Assembly: GCF_032271945.1 (NCBI RefSeq) | Contig: NZ_CP130319.1 | Location: forward strand, 2,561,001-2,625,000 | DNA: 64,000 bases | From: Paenibacillus sp. MBLB1832 | GTDB lineage: Bacteria > Bacillota > Bacilli > Paenibacillales > NBRC-103111 | Direction of reading: 5' to 3' | Shown here: one piece after another, positions 16,926-26,544 of the stretch | Layout of the letters: every line of letters starts with the position of its first letter | How positions within the stretch are numbered: position 1 is the first letter of the stretch | Made by a program: the position numbers and the translations under genes | The notes under the pieces: model-generated | Told to the model about the DNA's origin: nothing | Databases searched by the model: none | What the model saw: the letters and a program-made list of their open reading frames with translations, nothing else

Positions 16926-17942
16926 ATGGCCAGAGCCAGTATGCAAGGGTTAACAGGACGACAAAAGGCTGCTATTCTTTTGATCAGCTTAGGCCCCGAG
17001 GTTTCTGCACAAATCTTCAAGCATTTGCGGGAAGAGGAGATTGAGCAGTTAACGCTAGAAATTGCGAATGTACGAAAAGTTGATTCTTTAGAGAAGGATG
17101 CCATCTTGGCAGAGTTCCATCAAATTTGTTTAGCTCAAGAGTTTATCTCGCAAGGCGGTATTGCTTACGCGAAAGATATTTTGGAGAAAGCACTCGGCTC
17201 TCAGAAGGCACTGGATATTATTAATCGCTTGACGGCCACACTTCAAGTTCGACCATTCGATTTTGCTAGGAAAGCAGATCCTGCACAAATTCTCAACTTT
17301 ATTCAAAATGAAAATTCTCAAACGATCGCGCTTGTTCTTTCCTATTTGCAAGCTGAACAAGCATCCATCATTCTGTCGTCGCTTCCTCAAGAGAAGCAGG
17401 CCGATGTGGCTAAACGGATTGCATTGATGGATAGTACCTCGCCAGAGGTTATCTCTCAAGTTGAGCGTGTATTAGAACAGAAATTGTCTTCAACAGTTAC
17501 GCAGGATTACACAAATGCTGGTGGTATTGCTTCCATCGTACAGATTTTGAATGGTGTAGACCGTGGAACGGAACGTACCATTCTAGATTCCTTGGAAATT
17601 CAAGATCCCGAGCTTGCTGAAGAAATCAAGAAACGGATGTTCGTCTTTGAGGATATTGTCAATATTGACAATCGTTCAATTCAACGAATCATTCGTGATA
17701 TCGAAAATGCTGATTTGCAGCTTGCGCTTAAAGTTGCCAGTGAAGAAGTACGTGATGTCTTATTCAAGAACATGTCCAAACGTATGGCAGAAACGTTCAA
17801 AGAAGAAATGGAATTCATGGGGCCTGTGCGTTTGCGTGACGTAGAAGAAGCACAAACCCGCATCGTTGCGACCATTCGTCGCTTAGAGGAATCAGGTGAA
17901 ATCATTATCGCGCGCGGTGGAGGAGATGATATTATTGTCTAA
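16926..17942 (+). CDS. fliG: Flagellar motor switch protein FliG
   Basis: FliG is the torque-generating rotor protein that touches FliF, FliM and the stators. The ATG at 16926 (MARASMQGLTGRQKAAILLI) gives 338 residues, the length of Bacillus FliG, and has AGAGGTG 6 bases upstream; a GTG nine bases earlier overlaps that site. The EHPQ-type middle motif and the C-terminal helix with alternating charges (KKRMFVFEDIVNIDNRSIQR) are present. It overlaps fliH. Confidence 0.97.
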   Translation: MARASMQGLTGRQKAAILLISLGPEVSAQIFKHLREEEIEQLTLEIANVRKVDSLEKDAILAEFHQICLAQEFISQGGIAYAKDILEKALGSQKALDIINRLTATLQVRPFDFARKADPAQILNFIQNENSQTIALVLSYLQAEQASIILSSLPQEKQADVAKRIALMDSTSPEVISQVERVLEQKLSSTVTQDYTNAGGIASIVQILNGVDRGTERTILDSLEIQDPELAEEIKKRMFVFEDIVNIDNRSIQRIIRDIENADLQLALKVASEEVRDVLFKNMSKRMAETFKEEMEFMGPVRLRDVEEAQTRIVATIRRLEESGEIIIARGGGDDIIV

Positions 17943-18753
17943 TGTCATTAAATCATTCGCTTATTATCCTCTTGAAGATAAAAAACTTGTTGAAAATCTA
18001 TTGCCACAGTCAGAAACGGCCGACGATGACAGTAATGGGCTAACGGAAGAAATGCAGCAAGAAATTCATGATGCTCACTTATTAAAGAATCAAATTATCC
18101 AGGATGCGGAAGCTTTTGCAAGTGATCAAATTGATCAAGCGATGAGAGAATGTGCGCAGCTACGTGAACAGACGCAAGCCGAAATCAAGCAATGGTGGGA
18201 TGGCAAGCGTGTGGAGGATGCTGAACATGTTCAACTTTCTCGACAAAATGGATATGAAGAAGGTTATCAGCAAGGTGTAGCACATGCCGAAGAAGAGATC
18301 CGCAATGAATATGGTAACATGTTGACGGAAGCCAGACAGATTCTGGAGCAATCTTACAAGCTGAAGCAACAAATCATTCAAGAATCCGAACCATTTCTCA
18401 TTGAGCTGAGCACTTCCATTGCTGAGAAAATTATTGGCCGACAACTTTCTCTGGAACCAACTTGGGTCACTGAGCTTATCCAGAAAGTGCTTGCACGTCG
18501 ACGAGAGAAAGGCATTATCACCTTATGTGTATCGCCTTCACAATTCGCTTATGTACAAGACGCTAGGGAAGAGCTAGTTACTTCAATTGATTCCCAAGCA
18601 GAGCTAGAGATTATTCCCGATTCTTCGGTGCAAGATCAAGGCTGTGTAATTCGCTCCTCTTACGGAAGTATTGACGCAAGAATTGATACGCAGTTGAAGG
18701 AAATTAAGTCTGCGTTACAACAAGTTGCCATACAAAGTGAGGAATCAGACTAA
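17935..18753 (+). CDS. fliH: Flagellar export ATPase regulator FliH
   Basis: FliH dimers hold the ATPase FliI and anchor it to the C ring. The sequence is helix- and Glu/Gln-rich through residues 40-160 (a long coiled coil) and ends in the FliH/V-ATPase E-like globular domain (IAEKIIGRQLSLEP, then ITLCVSPSQFAYV). The start is uncertain. GGTGGAGGAG ends 9 bases before TTG 17935, which gives MSNVIKSFAYY, whereas the ATG at 17926 directly abuts that site. The gene overlaps the end of fliG and its TAA overlaps the fliI ATG. Confidence 0.9.
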   Translation: MSNVIKSFAYYPLEDKKLVENLLPQSETADDDSNGLTEEMQQEIHDAHLLKNQIIQDAEAFASDQIDQAMRECAQLREQTQAEIKQWWDGKRVEDAEHVQLSRQNGYEEGYQQGVAHAEEEIRNEYGNMLTEARQILEQSYKLKQQIIQESEPFLIELSTSIAEKIIGRQLSLEPTWVTELIQKVLARRREKGIITLCVSPSQFAYVQDAREELVTSIDSQAELEIIPDSSVQDQGCVIRSSYGSIDARIDTQLKEIKSALQQVAIQSEESD

Positions 18754-20078
18754 TGCGTTCATCGCTGCCGAAAGTGGATAAATACCTTGAACAATTGCAT
18801 ACCATTGATCCCATCCGTGTGAATGGTAAGGTGACGCAAGTCATTGGCTTAACCGTTGAATCAGAGGGACCCGATGTAAGTATCGGCGATCTTTGTTACA
18901 TTTATCCGCACAAATCGAACAAGCCTTTGAAAGCAGAGGTCGTTGGTTTTAGGAGTAACAAAGTCGTGCTGATGCCACTTGGCGATCTCGATGCGATTGG
19001 GCCTGGTTGTGACGTTGTAGGAACGGGGAAGCCGCTTACTGTACAAGTTGGTCATGAACTGTTAGGCAAGGTGCTGGACGGGTTAGGTCAGCCATTGGAT
19101 GGTTCATTTTTACCTTCTAGGATGGCACAATACTCGACCAATAATGCGCCCAGTAATCCATTAACACGTCCTCGAGTGCTTCACCCCATCTCAGTCGGTG
19201 TCCGTTGTATAGACGGCTTACTGACAATTGGGAAAGGACAGCGTGTAGGTATTTTCGCAGGTTCTGGTGTCGGTAAGAGTACATTAATGGGCATGATTGC
19301 CCGAAATACGTCAGCCGATGTCAACGTTATTGCCCTGATCGGAGAGCGAGGCAGAGAGGTATTGGATTTTATCGAACGCGATTTAGGTCCTGAAGGTTTA
19401 GCACGATCTGTTGTGATCGTAGCGACTTCGGATCAACCGGCTTTGATTCGGATCAAAGGTGCGATGATCGCCACCAGTATCGCGGAGTATTTCCGTGATC
19501 GCGGCTTAAACGTCATGATGATGATGGATTCCGTTACACGTTTTGCCATGGCACAACGGGAAGTTGGTCTAGCTGTTGGTGAACCGCCGGCAACTCGAGG
19601 GTATACACCTTCCGTATTTGCCATGCTGCCAAGATTGCTGGAACGGTCAGGAACAGGACCTAAAGGCTCAATTACTGCTTTTTATACCGTTCTCGTTGAT
19701 GGTGATGATATGAATGAACCAATCGCGGATGCAGTCAGAGGGATTCTGGATGGTCACATCGTCCTAAATCGAAGTATTGCGAACAAGGGGCATTATCCCG
19801 CGATTGATGTATTAGCCAGTGTAAGTCGTGTAATGAAAGAAATTGTTCCGGTTGAACATAGCGAAGCAGCTAACCAATTAAAGCGACTTCTCTCTATATA
19901 TAAAGATTCGGAAGACCTAATCAATATTGGGGCGTACCAAAAGGGATCTAACCCAAATATTGATATCGCGATGGAAAATATCGACGCAATTTGGAATTTT
20001 ACGAAACAGAAGACAAGTGAAAAGCTGACATATGAAGAGGCTCAAGCACAATTAATCCAAGAATTTTATAAGGGATGA
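18753..20078 (+). CDS. fliI: Flagellum-specific export ATPase FliI
   Basis: FliI is the F1-beta-like hexameric ATPase that helps unfold and deliver flagellar export substrates. The 441-residue sequence contains Walker A GSGVGKSTLMG at about residue 170, the GERGREV motif, the Walker B strand MMMMDSVTRFAMAQRE and the segment GSITAFYTVLVDGDD. The start overlaps the fliH stop by one base (TAATG), showing translational coupling with its regulator. Confidence 0.97.
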   Translation: MRSSLPKVDKYLEQLHTIDPIRVNGKVTQVIGLTVESEGPDVSIGDLCYIYPHKSNKPLKAEVVGFRSNKVVLMPLGDLDAIGPGCDVVGTGKPLTVQVGHELLGKVLDGLGQPLDGSFLPSRMAQYSTNNAPSNPLTRPRVLHPISVGVRCIDGLLTIGKGQRVGIFAGSGVGKSTLMGMIARNTSADVNVIALIGERGREVLDFIERDLGPEGLARSVVIVATSDQPALIRIKGAMIATSIAEYFRDRGLNVMMMMDSVTRFAMAQREVGLAVGEPPATRGYTPSVFAMLPRLLERSGTGPKGSITAFYTVLVDGDDMNEPIADAVRGILDGHIVLNRSIANKGHYPAIDVLASVSRVMKEIVPVEHSEAANQLKRLLSIYKDSEDLINIGAYQKGSNPNIDIAMENIDAIWNFTKQKTSEKLTYEEAQAQLIQEFYKG

Positions 20079-20087
20079 GGGTCCTAG

Positions 20088-20531
20088 ATGAGTTTTCGTT
20101 ACTCTTTCCAGCAAATTGTCGATTTGAAAAATAATGAACGCGCACAAGCAGAATGGATTTTATCTGAAGCAATGGGACAGTTGAGGAATGAAGAAACGAA
20201 CTTACATGGCCTGTTTGAGCAAAAAGAAAGCTTGCACAACGACATGGTACAAGCCTCCATGCATTCCGTTTCGATTTCCAATATGCTTATGATGCAAAAT
20301 TACATGAATCATGTGGATAAACAGATTGCCAAAAAGCATCAAGATGTTCGCCATGCACAGGTTGTCGTTTCTCAAAAACAGAATCATCTTTCAGAAAAAA
20401 TGATTGATGAAAAAGTGTGGACAAAAGCGAGAGAGAAAGCGCACAACCAGTTCCAATTGATGATCGCCAAGAAAGAACAAGACGCACTTGATGAGATGGC
20501 GACGAATCGGTATAAAAGGGTTTCGTACTAA
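20088..20531 (+). CDS. fliJ: Flagellar export chaperone FliJ
   Basis: The 147-residue, all-helical protein begins FRYSFQQIVDLKNNERAQAEW and continues with Gln/Glu/Lys-rich coiled coil to the end, the pattern of FliJ, the central-stalk protein that inserts in the FliI ring and binds FlhA. It lies nine bases after fliI. Sequence conservation in this family is low, so the name rests on shape and position. Confidence 0.9.
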   Translation: MSFRYSFQQIVDLKNNERAQAEWILSEAMGQLRNEETNLHGLFEQKESLHNDMVQASMHSVSISNMLMMQNYMNHVDKQIAKKHQDVRHAQVVVSQKQNHLSEKMIDEKVWTKAREKAHNQFQLMIAKKEQDALDEMATNRYKRVSY

Positions 20532-20554
20532 GTTAACAAAGGAGGGAATCGGAG

Positions 20555-21472
20555 ATGGCCAATGCAAGTGTAGAGAGTAATTCCTATAGCGCACTGGAAC
20601 GTTTTCTGATCTGGTTTGTCATTCCCTTTGTGTTCACAGCAGTTCTTCTCTTCGTGTTGCTTTCGATCTTTGATTATGACATCAAAAGCAGTGTTCAAAA
20701 GGCTTTGCATAATACACCTATTGTTGGGCTTGTGGTTCCAGCACCGAAGGAGAAAGTAACGGAAACAGCTGTTGGAAAGGCACCAACGACAGAGCAGGGC
20801 TTGAAGTTGAAGGAAGAAGAGGTTGCGAAGCTCAACGCTAAAGTCAATGAACTTGCTTCTGCCTTACAGAAATCTGATGCAACAACTGAGCAAAAGGATC
20901 GTGCATTGAAGGATGCTGTAGCCAAAGTAACAGAGCTGGAAGAGAAGTTGAAGGATAAGACACAATCGGAAGAAGAGTATAACAATCAAATTACCCAACT
21001 CGCAAATATGTATGCCAAAATGAGTCCCAGCAAAGCAGCGCCGATTATTGAAGCTTTGACACCTAGCGAAATGGTTCTCGTTTTCTCGAGGATGAAATCC
21101 GATAGCCGCGGGGCTATTTTAGAGAAGATGGACGCAGGGAAAGCTGCAATTGCTTCTATCGGCCTCAAAGATGTTGTGCCTGTGCGCGACAAAGAAATTG
21201 CCGCATTGCAAGAGCGTTTAACGACTAATGGTACCAAAGATACGAAAGCGGCTTCAAGTACGGTAAGCTCATCCGATCTTGGACAAACATTTGCTAATAT
21301 GACACCGAAAAGTGCTGCCAATGTATTATTAGAAATGAATAAATCTAATCCCAATAAGGTGTTAAGCATTCTCAGCTCGATGGACAATGCTTCTCGTTCC
21401 AAACTCATGTCTGCATTATCCGATGCAAATAAGGAGATAGCTGCGTTAATTACTGCGAAACTGGCACCATAA
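20555..21472 (+). CDS. YlxF/MotE-like membrane protein with two MgtE-N-like repeats
   Basis: The 305-residue protein has one N-terminal membrane helix (residues about 17-38, LIWFVIPFVFTAVLLFVLL), a coiled-coil region (about 85-145) and then two related segments. The first is near residues 146-205 (ANMYAKMSPSKAAPIIEALT) and the second near 245-300 (FANMTPKSAANVLLEMNKSN). Both match the helical MgtE N-terminal type repeat found in MotE/YlxF proteins. Its place between fliJ and fliK is that of Bacillus ylxF. MotE proteins in other bacteria are periplasmic chaperones of the stator protein MotC. The role here is inferred only. Confidence 0.8.
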   Translation: MANASVESNSYSALERFLIWFVIPFVFTAVLLFVLLSIFDYDIKSSVQKALHNTPIVGLVVPAPKEKVTETAVGKAPTTEQGLKLKEEEVAKLNAKVNELASALQKSDATTEQKDRALKDAVAKVTELEEKLKDKTQSEEEYNNQITQLANMYAKMSPSKAAPIIEALTPSEMVLVFSRMKSDSRGAILEKMDAGKAAIASIGLKDVVPVRDKEIAALQERLTTNGTKDTKAASSTVSSSDLGQTFANMTPKSAANVLLEMNKSNPNKVLSILSSMDNASRSKLMSALSDANKEIAALITAKLAP

Positions 21473-21498
21473 TTAACTACATGAAGGGAGGTGAAAAA

Positions 21499-22968
21499 AT
21501 GGACGCTATGATGGCTTCAGTACCAGCCGTACAAACAGGAACAACGAACAGTGCAGCTACTGGCAAAGGTTCTGCAAAAGGATCACCAACGACGGATTCT
21601 TTCTCGGTACTTCTTGCTGGTCAAACGAATCAAGATGGTGCTTCGAAGGGTGAAGGTCAACCTACTGATGCAGAATTATCACTAAGCATGATGCTGCAAA
21701 TGCTTCAGACATTAATTAATCCGCTTCAACCAATCGTTGAGCTAGGCGATGCAAGTCAATCGGATGAAACGAAGCTTCCAGAACTTCTTTTAGAAGCAAT
21801 GAACGCAAATCCTGCGCTTGCCGATACGATTATGCAAGATCCAAAGCTGAAGAAGTGGTTTGAAAATGCAGATGAGCTGCTAGCCGCGTTAGGGAATTCA
21901 GTTGCAACGACAGGAACTTCAAATGCAGTGAACATGCCTTTTCTCGTTCAGCAACAATCGACGACAGACTCACTGAAAGTTCAGAACACTTTGTTATCGT
22001 TAATTACATTATCGAAACAACAACCAGATAATTTGATTCTGAAGTTTCTCCAAGAGGATTTGGCTAAAGCGGTTGAACCAATTTTGCCTGAGTTGTTGGC
22101 AGGATTGAAAGATCCGCAGTCTACAGCAGTTGTTACTGATCAAGCTAATCTCAAAGGGTCAAATGAAACGGTCACTGCTTCTAAGAAACAAGTGAGTGCG
22201 ATTGACAGACTATCTCACCACAAGTACATAAACCAACGTGAGGTTGATCCAAGCGTACAAAGCGATGTGCTCGGGAATGGACAAGTAGCTTTGCCTAAAC
22301 AAGAGCGTTTTGCACTGAAAAATGTTCCAACGATCATGCAAGAACAATCCGCTCCATCCAGCACAGAATCAACGGTACCGCTTGTTGATCTCCCGATTGA
22401 AACGGATGTAATAGCCAATCCGATCCTTACCATAGGTGACCTGCAGAAGTTGCAGCAAGCTGCAATAGCTGCTGACAAAACAGCACCAACTGTCATTACA
22501 GCAGCAAACTTCACGGAAGAGATGACAACCCATGTATTGAAAAACATGAAGATTACATTGTCTGAAGGTTTCTCAGAAGCAAAATTGTCGTTATTTCCAA
22601 AAAATTTAGGCCATATCGATGTTAAAATCACGATGCAAGATGGACAGCTTTTTGCCCAGTTCGCAGCTGATTCCTTAGCAGGCAAGCAATTACTTGAAAG
22701 TCAGCTTCCGCAACTAAGACAAGCATTGCTTACACAGGGTCTACAAGTAGAGAAGCTTGAAGTAACACAAAGTGAGCAAATGCCTTCAGGTATGTTTCAA
22801 GAGCAGCGCCAGCCTCAATCCTTCAATCAGTCAAATCGTCAGTCTACTAAGAATCGATCAAATGCGATTGATGTGGATGCGATTGGATTTAATGAAGATG
22901 TTGAGCAATTGACTCAGATAAGCAATCAAACAAACGGAAATGGAAGCTCTTTGGACGTAACAGCTTAA
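21499..22968 (+). CDS. fliK: Flagellar hook-length control protein FliK
   Basis: FliK measures the hook while being exported and triggers the FlhB specificity switch. The 489-residue product has a long Ser/Thr/Gln-rich, low-complexity N-terminal region and the conserved C-terminal domain near residues 350-430 (LSLFPKNLGHIDVKITMQDG, then LLESQLPQLRQALLTQGL). The ATG at 21499 follows AAGGGAGGTG; an ATG at 21481 would put that site inside the gene. Compare the FliK-like gene at the left edge of the window. Confidence 0.93.
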   Translation: MDAMMASVPAVQTGTTNSAATGKGSAKGSPTTDSFSVLLAGQTNQDGASKGEGQPTDAELSLSMMLQMLQTLINPLQPIVELGDASQSDETKLPELLLEAMNANPALADTIMQDPKLKKWFENADELLAALGNSVATTGTSNAVNMPFLVQQQSTTDSLKVQNTLLSLITLSKQQPDNLILKFLQEDLAKAVEPILPELLAGLKDPQSTAVVTDQANLKGSNETVTASKKQVSAIDRLSHHKYINQREVDPSVQSDVLGNGQVALPKQERFALKNVPTIMQEQSAPSSTESTVPLVDLPIETDVIANPILTIGDLQKLQQAAIAADKTAPTVITAANFTEEMTTHVLKNMKITLSEGFSEAKLSLFPKNLGHIDVKITMQDGQLFAQFAADSLAGKQLLESQLPQLRQALLTQGLQVEKLEVTQSEQMPSGMFQEQRQPQSFNQSNRQSTKNRSNAIDVDAIGFNEDVEQLTQISNQTNGNGSSLDVTA

Positions 22969-23003
22969 TTCAGGTTTCCGTTGTTAAGTTGGAGGTGAAA
23001 TGA

Positions 23004-23447
23004 ATGGCGACAAGCCCTATTCTAGGAAACGTATCGGACTTGATTAACACGGGGACTTCCTCGAAAACCAAGGAGAAAGATAATAACACCTTGGGTAAAG
23101 ATGATTTCCTGAAAATTTTAATTACACAGCTTCAAAATCAAGACCCTACTCAGCCTCTTCAGGATAAAGAGTTCATCGCACAAATGGCTCAATTTACTTC
23201 CGTCGAGCAGTTGACAAACATGTCGAATGAGATGAAGTTGATGAGGCAATCGCTTGGATTCGTATCTGGTTTGATCGGCAAGTCGATTACATGGACTGGA
23301 ACCGATTCATCTGGTGTTTCCAGTGATCATACAGGTGTCGTAGATTCCATTACATTTAAAGACGGTAATCAGTATGCGAATGTCAACGGCGTAGAGATTG
23401 CGCTTGATAAACTAAAGAAAATTGAAAATGTTGGAGAAACAAAATGA
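23004..23447 (+). CDS. flgD: Hook-capping scaffold FlgD
   Basis: FlgD caps the growing hook and is later replaced. The 147-residue protein has the conserved N-terminal exported segment LGKDDFLKILITQLQNQDPT and FIAQMAQFTSVEQLTNMSNE, with a short C-terminal beta domain. It is short, as in Bacillus, and lacks the larger Fn3/tudor insert of enteric FlgD. The next gene overlaps by four bases. Confidence 0.96.
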   Translation: MATSPILGNVSDLINTGTSSKTKEKDNNTLGKDDFLKILITQLQNQDPTQPLQDKEFIAQMAQFTSVEQLTNMSNEMKLMRQSLGFVSGLIGKSITWTGTDSSGVSSDHTGVVDSITFKDGNQYANVNGVEIALDKLKKIENVGETK

Positions 23448-23830
23448 CACAACGAGTAACCATAGGTGAATTATTTCCTAGTACGGTTTCTCCTGCTGCA
23501 CCTAGACGAACACCAGAGCAACAACAAGTTTCGTCACCCGGAAGTTCAACCTTTCAGAAGATTTTTCAAGATCAATTTATTAGGTTCAGTCACCATGCAG
23601 AGGTTAGGATTAAAGAACGCGGTATTCAGTTGAAGCCGGAACAGCTTGAGAAACTTAATAAAGCGATTGATAAAGCAGCCTCCAAAGGGGCGAAAGATGC
23701 ACTTATGATTGTCGCTGGCAATGGGTATATCGTGAATGTCCCAAACCGCACAGTAGTCACCGCCTTAGATGGGCAATCCATGAATGAACATGTTTTTACA
23801 CAAATCGATAGTGCGATGTTCATCTCATAA
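23444..23830 (+). CDS. Flagellar operon protein of the TIGR02530 (Flg_new) type
   Basis: This 128-residue protein matches the small family found only in flagellar operons between flgD and the hook gene. The features seen are the segment FSHHAEVRIKERGIQL, a Lys/Ala-rich helix (LNKAIDKAASKGAKDALMI) and a beta ending IVNVPNRTVVTALDG. It starts within the last four bases of flgD (ATGA). The molecular job of the family is not known to me; position suggests hook assembly. There is no signal peptide or membrane segment. Confidence 0.8.
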   Translation: MTQRVTIGELFPSTVSPAAPRRTPEQQQVSSPGSSTFQKIFQDQFIRFSHHAEVRIKERGIQLKPEQLEKLNKAIDKAASKGAKDALMIVAGNGYIVNVPNRTVVTALDGQSMNEHVFTQIDSAMFIS

Positions 23831-23922
23831 GTAACAGGCTCGACCGATCAGGAAGCCTGGAGTTGTGGAACGAAGGAAGCAACTCAATCAGTAATACTAC
23901 ATCCGATTCAGGAGGCCTACAC

Positions 23923-24744
23923 ATGTTAAGATCTTTGTACTCAGGCGTTTCAGGTATGCGCGGTTTTCAAACCAAATTAGATGTTATTGGTAATAATATC
24001 GCGAACGTTAATACGATCGGTTTTAAAGGCGGACGTGTTATGTTCAAAGACATTTTAAGTCAAACGGTCGCTGGTGTCAGTGCAGCAGATGAAAATCGCG
24101 GCGGTGTGAATGCTCAGCAAGTTGGTCTAGGGGTTAGTATCGCGGCAATCGATACCGTACATACAGCAGGTAGCGCAATGACGACGAATGTCGTTACGGA
24201 TTTGCGTGTGAACGGCGATGGATTTTTCGCGGTTGGTACCACAGAGCAAGTGGATGCTCCTTATTTGACTAGAGCAGGTAATTTCACGGTAGATGCGAAT
24301 CGTAACCTCGTGAATTCCGAAGGCTTACATGTCATGGGCGCAGAGGGTGCAGGACCAATCGTCATTCCAGATGACATCGTTTCCTTCTCCATAGCGCAAA
24401 ATGGTGACATTATCGGTGTTAATGCCGAAGGCGCGACGGTCAATACGGGACAGAAAATTGGTGTTGTCAAAGTTATCAATCCAGCTGGACTTGAGAAAAT
24501 TGGCGGTAATTTATATCAAATGACTGCCAATGCCAATCCAGAAGGTGCTATTGAAGTTGGCTCCGCTGGGAATCCAGAAACAGGTACAGGAACGCTTATC
24601 TCAGGTCAATTGGAAATGTCTAACGTAGATTTGACGGGTGAATTTACCGAGATGATTATTGCACAACGTGGTTTCCAAGCGAACTCGCGTATTATCACAA
24701 CATCAGATGAAATTCTGCAGGAAGTCGTTAATCTTAAGCACTAA
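23923..24744 (+). CDS. flgE: Flagellar hook protein FlgE (FlgE/F/G family)
   Basis: The hook is the universal joint between rod and filament. The 273-residue product has the N-terminal signature SLYSGVSGMRGFQTKLDVIGNNIANVNT-type residues shared by rod and hook proteins and a C-terminal MSNVDLTGEFTEMIIAQRGFQANSRIITT-type helix. At this length it could be called FlgG, but the gene between flgD and flbD encodes the short hook protein in Bacillus. AGGAGG 7 bases before ATG 23923 fixes the start; the 92-base gap upstream holds no other gene. Confidence 0.92.
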   Translation: MLRSLYSGVSGMRGFQTKLDVIGNNIANVNTIGFKGGRVMFKDILSQTVAGVSAADENRGGVNAQQVGLGVSIAAIDTVHTAGSAMTTNVVTDLRVNGDGFFAVGTTEQVDAPYLTRAGNFTVDANRNLVNSEGLHVMGAEGAGPIVIPDDIVSFSIAQNGDIIGVNAEGATVNTGQKIGVVKVINPAGLEKIGGNLYQMTANANPEGAIEVGSAGNPETGTGTLISGQLEMSNVDLTGEFTEMIIAQRGFQANSRIITTSDEILQEVVNLKH

Positions 24745-24801
24745 TCAGAGATGAATAGAGGGGGAGTTTTCCTCCTCTTACTCTGGACCAGGAGGAGCAA
24801 G

Positions 24802-25023
24802 ATGATTTCTCTCACTCGTTTAAATGGTAAGCCACTTATCTTGAATGCAATTCTGATTGAGCTTATTGAAGAAACGCCGGATACGATGATTACATTGACG
24901 ACAGGCAAGAAAATCACAGTTCTCGAAAAGGCAGAGGTTGTGGTAAGCTTAGTTCGGACCTACATGCAGGATATTGGATCCGTTCGAGCGACAATACAGT
25001 CCAGGGATACGGAGGGTTCGTAA
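24802..25023 (+). CDS. flbD: FlbD family flagellar protein
   Basis: The 73-residue protein begins MISLTRLNGKPLILNAILIE, the family signature, followed by a short beta-rich body and TGKKITVLEKAEVVVSLVR. Small FlbD proteins sit next to fliL or motAB in many flagellar loci; the function is not established. GGAGGAG precedes ATG 24802. It directly abuts fliL. Confidence 0.9.
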   Translation: MISLTRLNGKPLILNAILIELIEETPDTMITLTTGKKITVLEKAEVVVSLVRTYMQDIGSVRATIQSRDTEGS

Positions 25024-25509
25024 GTGTTTAAGAACAAAATATTTATTCTTATTGTTTCCATTCTGATAGCTGTCACGCTTATCTTAACAGCGGCTTTTGT
25101 ACTTTGGAACTTTATGGAGAAGAATTCTCAATCTAAAGATCCTGCTGTACAAGCCCAAAATGCTGCAGCCAGTGTGAAACCAACGAAAGCTCCGTCAGCA
25201 GAAATAGTAAAAGCGAATACATCCATTATCAAAGATATTTTGACAAATTTATCGGGCAGCCAAAATTTCATCAAAATCAGCTTTGCTTTTGAAATGGAAA
25301 ACACGAAAGCGAAAGGCGAATTCGACAGCCTGCTTGATTCCGCTGTAAAAGGAACGATCGTTCAAGTTTTAGGCGATATGACGAAGGAACAAATTGAAGG
25401 AAGCAAAGGGTCCGATAGTTTAACTTCGACTATTATGAACAAACTAAACCCATTGCTGCATGAAGGTAAAATCAAACAAATTTGGATAACTGATAAAGTC
25501 CTACAGTAA
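25024..25509 (+). CDS. fliL: Flagellar basal-body-associated protein FliL
   Basis: FliL is a single-pass membrane protein that rings and stabilises the stator units. The 161-residue product has an N-terminal membrane helix (IFILIVSILIAVTLILTAAF) and a periplasmic SPFH-like domain with KISFAFEMENTKAKGEFDSL and a C-terminal LLHEGKIKQIWITDKVLQ. It starts at GTG directly after the flbD stop, with GGAGGG 7 bases upstream. Confidence 0.93.
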   Translation: MFKNKIFILIVSILIAVTLILTAAFVLWNFMEKNSQSKDPAVQAQNAAASVKPTKAPSAEIVKANTSIIKDILTNLSGSQNFIKISFAFEMENTKAKGEFDSLLDSAVKGTIVQVLGDMTKEQIEGSKGSDSLTSTIMNKLNPLLHEGKIKQIWITDKVLQ

Positions 25510-25545
25510 CTCAATGAATGATTTTGCTTAAAGGAGGTGACTCGA

Positions 25546-26544
25546 ATGGTTGATGTTTTATCGCAAAATGAGATCGATGCCTTATTAGCTGCTTTATCCT
25601 CTGGCGAAATGGATGCAGATGAGCTGAAGAAGGAGGAAACACAGAAGAAGGTAAGGGCTTATGATTTTAAGAGAGCCGTGCGCTTCTCGAAGGATCATAT
25701 TCGGAGCTTAACTCGGATTCATGAAAATTTTGCGCGATTTTTAACGACGTATTTCTCAGCACAGCTGCGCACATTCGTACAAATTAATGTTGTCCAGGTT
25801 GAACAGCTACCCTATGATGAATTTATTCGTTCGATCCCGAAAATGACCATTTTGAACATCTTTGAAGCAGAGCCTTTAGAGGGTCGAATGGTACTTGAGG
25901 TTCATCCCAATGTTGCTTTCGCTATGTTGGATCGATTACTTGGTGGGGCAGGTACAACTCCAACCAAAATTAATGCGTTAACCGAGATTGAAACCATCGT
26001 TATGGAAAGAATCTTCAGCAGAGCTTTTGACAGCTTGCAAGAAGCTTGGAAAACCGTCATCGATATACAGCCTCGATTAGAGGCACTCGAAACGAATCCG
26101 CAATTTATGCAGATTGTTTCGCCGAATGAAACGATTGCCTTGATTTCGTTAAGCACGAAAATCGGGGATACCACGGGAATGATTAATTTATGTATTCCCC
26201 ACGTGGTCATTGAACCAATCATGCCTCGTCTTTCCGTGCATCACTGGTTTGTTTCACAGAAGAAGACGAGAGCTCCTGAGGAAGTGGAAGCACTTCAATC
26301 GCGCTTGGAAAAAACCAAGTTGCCTCTAATTGCAGAACTGGGATCGTCTGAGATATCAATCCGAGATTTCCTTGGTTTGACAACAGGTGATGTAATCCCG
26401 CTGCATAAATCCGTCGAAGATTCGCTTTTAGTCAGAGTAGGCGAGAAGCTGAAATATCTCGGAAGCCCGGGTACTGTAAAAGGGAAGATGGCTGTACAGA
26501 TTACAGAAATCGTGAATGAAGGAGAAGAAGACTATGATGAATAA
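25546..26544 (+). CDS. fliM: Flagellar motor switch protein FliM
   Basis: FliM receives CheY-P and links FliG to FliY in the C ring. The 332-residue protein (same length as Bacillus FliM) begins MVDVLSQNEIDALLAAL, the CheY-P docking segment, has the CheC-like middle domain (LLGGAGTTPTKINALTEIE) and a C-terminal SpoA domain. ATG 25546 lies 5 bases after AAAGGAGGTGA; a GTG inside that site is rejected. It overlaps fliY by 11 bases. Confidence 0.97.
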   Translation: MVDVLSQNEIDALLAALSSGEMDADELKKEETQKKVRAYDFKRAVRFSKDHIRSLTRIHENFARFLTTYFSAQLRTFVQINVVQVEQLPYDEFIRSIPKMTILNIFEAEPLEGRMVLEVHPNVAFAMLDRLLGGAGTTPTKINALTEIETIVMERIFSRAFDSLQEAWKTVIDIQPRLEALETNPQFMQIVSPNETIALISLSTKIGDTTGMINLCIPHVVIEPIMPRLSVHHWFVSQKKTRAPEEVEALQSRLEKTKLPLIAELGSSEISIRDFLGLTTGDVIPLHKSVEDSLLVRVGEKLKYLGSPGTVKGKMAVQITEIVNEGEEDYDE

